In this document: positions 58,824 to 64,000 of the stretch, piece by piece | How the letters are laid out: the number at the start of each line of letters is the position of its first letter | Position numbering within the stretch: position 1 is the first letter of the stretch | Notes under the pieces: generated by a model | Told to the model about the DNA's origin: nothing | Databases searched by the model: none | The model's input: the letters and a program-made list of their open reading frames with translations, nothing else | Made by a program: the position numbers and the translations under genes | Source: Pelecanus crispus | Lineage: Eukaryota > Chordata > Aves > Pelecaniformes > Pelecanidae | Length of the DNA stretch: 64,000 nt | Assembly: GCF_030463565.1 (NCBI RefSeq) | Contig: NC_134655.1 | Span: 2,058,372-2,122,371 of the forward strand | Reading direction: 5' to 3'

Positions 58824-60029
58824 TATCATCACCAGGCATTTTTACAGCTATGGAGACTGGGGAGGGCAAAGTCTGTGTAGCACAAGAGACCCCAAATCTC
58901 CACGCTCGGGTTCAAGAAAAGCACAAACCCAGTCTCTCTTGTGGGTTTGGTGTTTTTTCTTTACTAGACAAACATTTAATTATTTTACCTTCATGCTGCT
59001 GATGAATCAACTGAGAGAACTACAAAAGATAATGCACTTCTATTTTTATATCTTATACTAATGAGGCTCAGGCTAGAATTTTCCCCTGTATGATTGGCTC
59101 AAACAAGGTAGGAAAAATTCAGAAGGAGAGGAGGAGGGAGCGAGATGCTAAACATTTAGCAGTGTGCATGTTATGCATTTTGGAGAAAATGTGCAACGCC
59201 TTAGCGAAACGGAGCACTTGGAAAGCAAGAAGAGAAGCATTTTATTCATGTAAAATTATCACTAGAGGATGGGCTTCTCTGGGAGGAGCTGTGGCGCAGG
59301 GTGGATCGAGGCAGCGGTGCTGTCAGGACTGTGCTGCTGGCTCTGATTTCTTGGCACCGCTGCTGAGCGGCGGGGCTGTGCACCAGGACTGCGTTGCACA
59401 GCCCCCGGCCACCAGCGTGGTCTCGCTTGCTTTCTGTAAAGCATCCTCTTTGACTTGGCAGGACTCGGGCGCTCCATCAAAAGTTCATTAATATGTTCCG
59501 TTAGAGACACACGGCTGCATACAGCCTGCTAGCAAACGCTAGCGAGAGGAACACGGTGGACCACACTAGATGAAAGAGAGCAAAAAACGTATCGTGCCTT
59601 TACTATTAGTGGAGAAATAGCTGCAGAGGAGAGCACAGGTAGGGTGCGGGGGCTTGGGGCTGACCTGCATTGACATGTTAATCTTAGCCGCGGTATTTGG
59701 TTAATCTTAACCGCAGCGTTTGACACCTAGGCACTGCAGTGGTTGATACCTCCTAAACACTTTAGCTGGATGGCTGCTAGATAGCACCATGCAAGCTGAG
59801 GGCTCCGCGCTCAGGCTTAGCTAAGGCTGGTGTCTGCGGTTCAGCATCAAGATGAAAATCGAGCCTAAAGTCTCTGTATCTGATAGCGTGTTCTCCAGCA
59901 ATTTCAGTCCCGGACAGCGGAGATTCAGTCTCGCTGCTTGAAACCGGGCTGTGCTGGGAGTCAGCCTGGTAGGTTTGAAATGATCCAGCCACCAAGCCAG
60001 GAGGCGTGGGGTTGCTACTCTCCCCTGAA

Positions 60030-60126
60030 TTGGTTTAGTGGTGGACTTGCTAGTGTAGGCTAATGGTTGGACTGGATGATCTTAAAGGGCTTTTCCAACC
60101 TAAACGATTCTATGATTCTATGATTT
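60030..60126 (+). mobile_element. CR1 LINE 3' tail fragment
   Basis: TGGTTTAGTGGTGGACTTGC, then AATGGTTGGACTGGATGATC, then CTTTTCCAACCTAAACG, ending in two ATTCTATG octamers and a partial unit. Only the last 97 bp of the element are present, which is an extreme 5' truncation. Confidence 0.9.
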
Positions 60127-60264
60127 GGTTTGCAGCTATGATGAAATCGGAAATTAGATTCAGGGTTGTGTATGGAGCAGCCCGTGTGAGCCCGTTGTTT
60201 CAGAGGTGAGAAACTGCTCCTAAACTACTAGATGCTTCTGAGAGATTCAAATTAAAGGTCTGAG

Positions 60265-60440
60265 GATTTGACGTTTTCTTTTGTAATAAAAGAGAGAGAG
60301 TAATCAACGTACAGAGCCGGTGAGTGATTTTATTAATTTGCTGAACTGCAGTGCTGTCATTCCGTGGAAAATAAGACATTGTTTTTTATTTGTGAAACAC
60401 GAGTGGGAACATAAAGTATAAATCACAAAAAAGCAGCATT
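60265..60440. promoter_or_regulatory. Candidate conserved non-coding element
   Basis: Complex AT-rich DNA between the two CR1 tails, with GTAATCAACGTACAG, GATTTTATTAATTTGCTG and AGTATAAATCACAAAAAAGC segments. Motif evidence only. Confidence 0.22.
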
Positions 60441-60995
60441 CGCTTACGTTTTCCAGCAGCTGATTTGAGCTAACCCAAGGGACCTGAAAGCCACGGGTCC
60501 TCAGCGTCCTTGCTTACATTTTGGGAGTAGTAATGTGCAATAGATGCACCTCAGAGAAACCAGCCGCGGTATTTCAGTACTTGACTAGTTGTGTCATTGG
60601 TTTGACCTCCGTTGAAGGGGACAAAGAGAGGATGCATGCCCAGTGAGAAGAACCAAGGGAAATGAGGAGTGTGCTTGAAGAGTCGCCCTCAGATAACAGA
60701 AGATCTTATGTAGAAATTTGTCCTCTTAAAAGGGGCCCAAATGTGGAACGGTGTTTTATAGTGCCCGTAAAAAGAACTGTTAATAAAATTAATCTGGCAG
60801 GGAAGGGCAGCATGGAAGGAAAGATGAAATTTTACAACCCTAACATACAGTAGATGAAAAATCTAAATCCAGCCTTGGCTGGTAGTGTCTGGAAAGCGTT
60901 ACTGTTTGACCCCAAGTAATGTTGCAGCTTCAGTCCAACTGGACAGATACCCACACCACCACCACCATTACCATAATTCATGTCCCTGTTTGAAG

Positions 60996-61046
60996 ATCAT
61001 AGAATCATAGAATGCTTTGGGTTGGAAGGGACCTTTAGAGGTCAGA
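60996..61046 (-). mobile_element. CR1 LINE 3' tail fragment, inverted
   Basis: ATCATAGAATCATAGAATGC, then TTTGGGTTGGAAGGGACCTT, then TAGAGGTCAG is the reverse complement of a CR1 terminus of a different subfamily (CCTTCCAACCC instead of TTTTCCAACCT). About 50 bp are recognisable. Confidence 0.88.
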
Positions 61047-64000
61047 TGTAGTTGTCAAGGCCAAAGACTGAACTGCCTTGAGCCCAAGGGATTGCCCGTT
61101 GCATCTGTCAGTAGATTGGTGCGGCGCAACCTTGGGCTGCTGCGGCTACGGTACGTTGTGTGCGTATGGCAGGGCTTCAGTCTGTCAGCGAAACAACAGC
61201 GTGTCCGTCAGGGCAGGAAGAGGGAGAAAAAGGCAAGGATGAACCCCTTTGATCAATTCAGAGCATGCTTTACGGGAAATAGGAACCTACATGCACGTAG
61301 GAGATGTATGGAAACAAGGGAAGGTAGGCAGCATGATCACGCGTGACGCTAAGGTTTGTCATCCGATGCTGTTAAGTCCGAAGGGTCCCGTGACGGGTTA
61401 TTTTAGCTTTTCAGGAAGAGTTTTATCCCAAGAATGCAAAGAGCTTAGAACAGTAGGAAAGCAGAAAAAAGTAAACTGCACCAGGTTAAGACGGGGAACG
61501 GTGAACTCTTGAGCGTAGGAAGCACAGAACCTGACAGCTGGGAAAGACGGCTGGATCTTTGATAAAAGCTAACGGCTGAGGCTTCCCTGGTTCACAGGAA
61601 CTGAATTTGTGCTTCTGGCCTTTTAAAAACTGAAGCTAGAAAATGCGGAAGAAATAGACTTTTTATTTGGTTAGTGTTTTGGACCTATAAAACTGAAAGT
61701 CATAATACCCTGTAAAACATTTGAGGCGATTTGGGAATATAGCATTCCTTATTAAACTCTACGGGTTTTAGAGACTTCTTATGTTTTCATAGCAGTGTAG
61801 GGGTATGACCTCTATAATGTTCAACAGGATACTTGAAAAATTGAGACCAATTTAACAAGAATAGCTGCCGCCTTGGTGCTCCAGCTCTTCCATCTCTTTT
61901 CTGGCTAGAGTTAAGTTCATAATGGTCTAACTGAACCTTTTAGTTGCTAAAAAAGAGATTGTTGTGGTCTGGGCATAAGGGACTAGTTTGTGACAGATAT
62001 TTTATCAGAACCATTTGTCCGTGGCTGGAATAACAAAGTGAAATGTCGTAACTACAGTATTTTGAAGGAGGTCGGAAATTGTCAGTCTTTGCATATTTTC
62101 AAGGTTATTTTTGGCCACTGGAACAAAATATGCTGTTGTTTGGGGGTTTCGGGGAATACAGAACCCTGTGGATATAGAGGAGACATACTCGTCGTGTGCC
62201 AGCCGATGTTACCTGACGTCTCGGGGGTAGCAGCGTATTTGCACCAGACCTAAAGTGAAGACCCAAGTCCAAAGCGTGTCAGCTGCAAGCCTGAAATCCA
62301 GCAACAGAGGTGTTTTTCTACAGCTGGAATTTTGAATGCTATATGTCTGAAAATCAGAAGAACCAATTTGTTTAAGATAAGAAATGGTGCGCATCAGAAT
62401 TCTGTGGCGCTGTGATTTTTCCTCCTCCGGGATGCCAGGTTTGTCTTTTATTTTGTTTTCTCTTTGTTTCTAAATGAAATTTGCCCAGTTTGCTGCACCA
62501 GGCAGAGGATGCTGGGACTGTGGCATCTGCCAGTGGAATACTCCGTGTCCTGCACTCTTCCCTGTTTTGTGAATTTTGCTGCTAAAGCTCTGTGTGTTGG
62601 CAGGATGAGCACTGGTCTTTGCACGTACGTATGTCAGTGGCACTTTGGAAGAGCAGCCAGAATAAATACTAGTGCATTTCTTTAATATGTTGTATTTCCT
62701 AAGGTGAAATACAAATGTGGCTGCCTTTCTCCTGCAAGAAGCTGAAATGAACTTTTAGAGAGGCTGGAGAATAGTGTGCTACAGGAGTTTTCAGTCTTTT
62801 AACCTTTCTCTAATTGACGAATAATTCTTTGCTGTTCAGTGCAGACGGGGAGTTTCCTTAGGGGTCACAGAGCACCTCCCTCTTTTTAAGATTGCCTTAC
62901 TGATGAGTTGAGTCTGAACTGAGAATTAATTACTATACTAACTTTCTTCCTCCAAACCCTCCGTCCCCGAGGCTGGTCCCTTGCAAAGCCAGAGAGTGGG
63001 CAGCCTTCAACGTGTAGTAATGACTACTCAGGACTGGTGCATGTTCAAACCAAAGCAGTTCAAGAGCTATCTTAATATACGTAAGAAGTGAGAGTGATTT
63101 CCACCTCAGGTCTGGCATGTGGTTATCTTGAAGCCGCAGCTGCTTGGACGGGCAGCGGTATTCTCAGCAACGCTGTGAGGCCGCCCGCGGAAAGACATAG
63201 GTAGGAAATGCAGCGGCACCGCTCGCATTACCCGTAAGTTAAGATAACATCCTCTCCTGACGTCCACGAGCCTTTATGTCAAGGTGTTGGGAAGATAGAG
63301 TCAAAAGAAGTGGTTGGAAGCTTGTTTAGGGCAGAAATGCTTTCCTTGAGAGAAGAGGATCTGCCAGGCCAGGAGGGGCTGCTAACGCTGTCGCAAACCC
63401 CAGTGTCTTTCCTTCCCGATAGGTTTAACTCATCTGCGCTGGCCGTGGGGATTTATCCGCGTGCTCTGGAGTCAGTGGCACAATCCCAGATTGTCCCAGG
63501 GAGCTGTGCTCCTGCACGGTTATCTTTGAAAGCAGGGATTAAATCACGTTTTTAAAAAATCCCAAAGAACAAAGCAAAATCTGCTGTTTGGGAGGGAGAG
63601 GACTGAGCAGCCAGGAGAGTTGCTTTTCCCGTCAGGGTGCAGCAAACCACACCGTGAGATCCTGCGGGTGATGGAGAATGGGCAGGATCGGTCTCGGGCT
63701 GCAGTTAGCCCTAATCCACGTTCCTCTCTGACGGCGGATGCGTGCTCGCCGGCCGGCATGTCGCTCGCCAGAGCCACCGCAGTACTAACATTTTTGGCAG
63801 GCAACCAAGCCGACTGTCCACCCCAACCGTCTCCTTGTCCTTCCTCCTCCCCGAGGTGAGTTTGAGCTGGTTTGCTCCGGGTTCATTAATATGCTACGCC
63901 TCCTGCGAGGCTGCACTAGTCCCCACTCGCCAGGCCTGTGCCTAACGCCTGCGGTTGCCGCAGAAAAAAGGCGATTGCCTTTCTGTATCATTAACACAGC
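61047..64000. other. Gene-free DNA to the window end
   Basis: No gene called. A possible 55-nt exon (63801-63855) and two adjacent small hairpins at 63949-63985 are described as findings. GC content rises in the last 500 bp. Confidence 0.5.
63801..63855 (+). other. Weak candidate short exon (55 nt)
   Basis: A TTTTTGGCAG acceptor with a TACTAAC branch-point-like motif just upstream, and a CCGAG donor followed by GTGAGTTT, a strong match. All three frames are open through its length. The branch motif is only about 12 nt from the AG, closer than usual. The peptide is not recognised. Confidence 0.2.

Larger units (their letters stand above)
52451..60029. other. Gene-free single-copy DNA
   Basis: No gene called. 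An exon-like block at 52921-53213 is discussed separately. A22 lies at 57295-57316 and a GGGA-type microsatellite at 58803-58823. A 199-codon frame (54934-55533) and others lack domains. Confidence 0.5.

Noticed and set aside
1-64000. tRNA, rRNA, CRISPR or prokaryotic operon content
   Set aside because: No clover-leaf with B-box, no rRNA-like block and no spaced direct repeats were seen. The repeats and composition are those of vertebrate nuclear DNA.

Overview
This 64 kb window looks like non-protein-coding nuclear DNA from a bird. The best evidence is its transposons. There are three CR1 LINE 3' ends carrying the avian-type (ATTCTATG)n tail: 31395-31760, 60030-60126, and 60996-61046 on the minus strand. 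There are also two solo long terminal repeats of one retroviral family (2653-3213 plus, 19356-19925 minus), each bounded by a perfect 5-bp target duplication. No bacterial-style genes, tRNA, rRNA or CRISPR array was found. Nearly all open frames are short and overlap on both strands, as expected by chance in such DNA.

The one convincing gene is very small. At 41045-41140 an ATG in an excellent Kozak context opens a 31-codon frame encoding an almost purely hydrophobic single-pass membrane peptide. It lies about 400 bp downstream of a CpG island (40250-40640) and behind a GA-rich leader with two short upstream ORFs. I read this as a CpG-island-driven transcript encoding a membrane microprotein. 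I cannot assign it to a named family.

Layout: 1-31 kb is mostly featureless single-copy DNA, with the two inverted solo LTRs, degraded MIR-like and older amniote repeat remnants, and several AT-rich tracts that look like conserved non-coding elements. From 31.8 to 51 kb, CpG-dense patches recur (31866-32240, 37735-37990, 39045-39245, 40250-40640, 43425-43740, 47060-47580). This stretch holds the microprotein gene, a POU/octamer-like element (about 44580) and a possible first coding exon (45293-45354, ending in a perfect GTAAGT donor). From 52 to 64 kb the sequence is again plain, with candidate regulatory tracts, two CR1 tails arranged tail to tail, and weak exon candidates at 52921-53213 and 63801-63855.

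The many homeodomain-like AT cores and CpG islands suggest regulatory territory or long introns around a developmental or neuronal gene. That is inference: conservation cannot be measured from one sequence.
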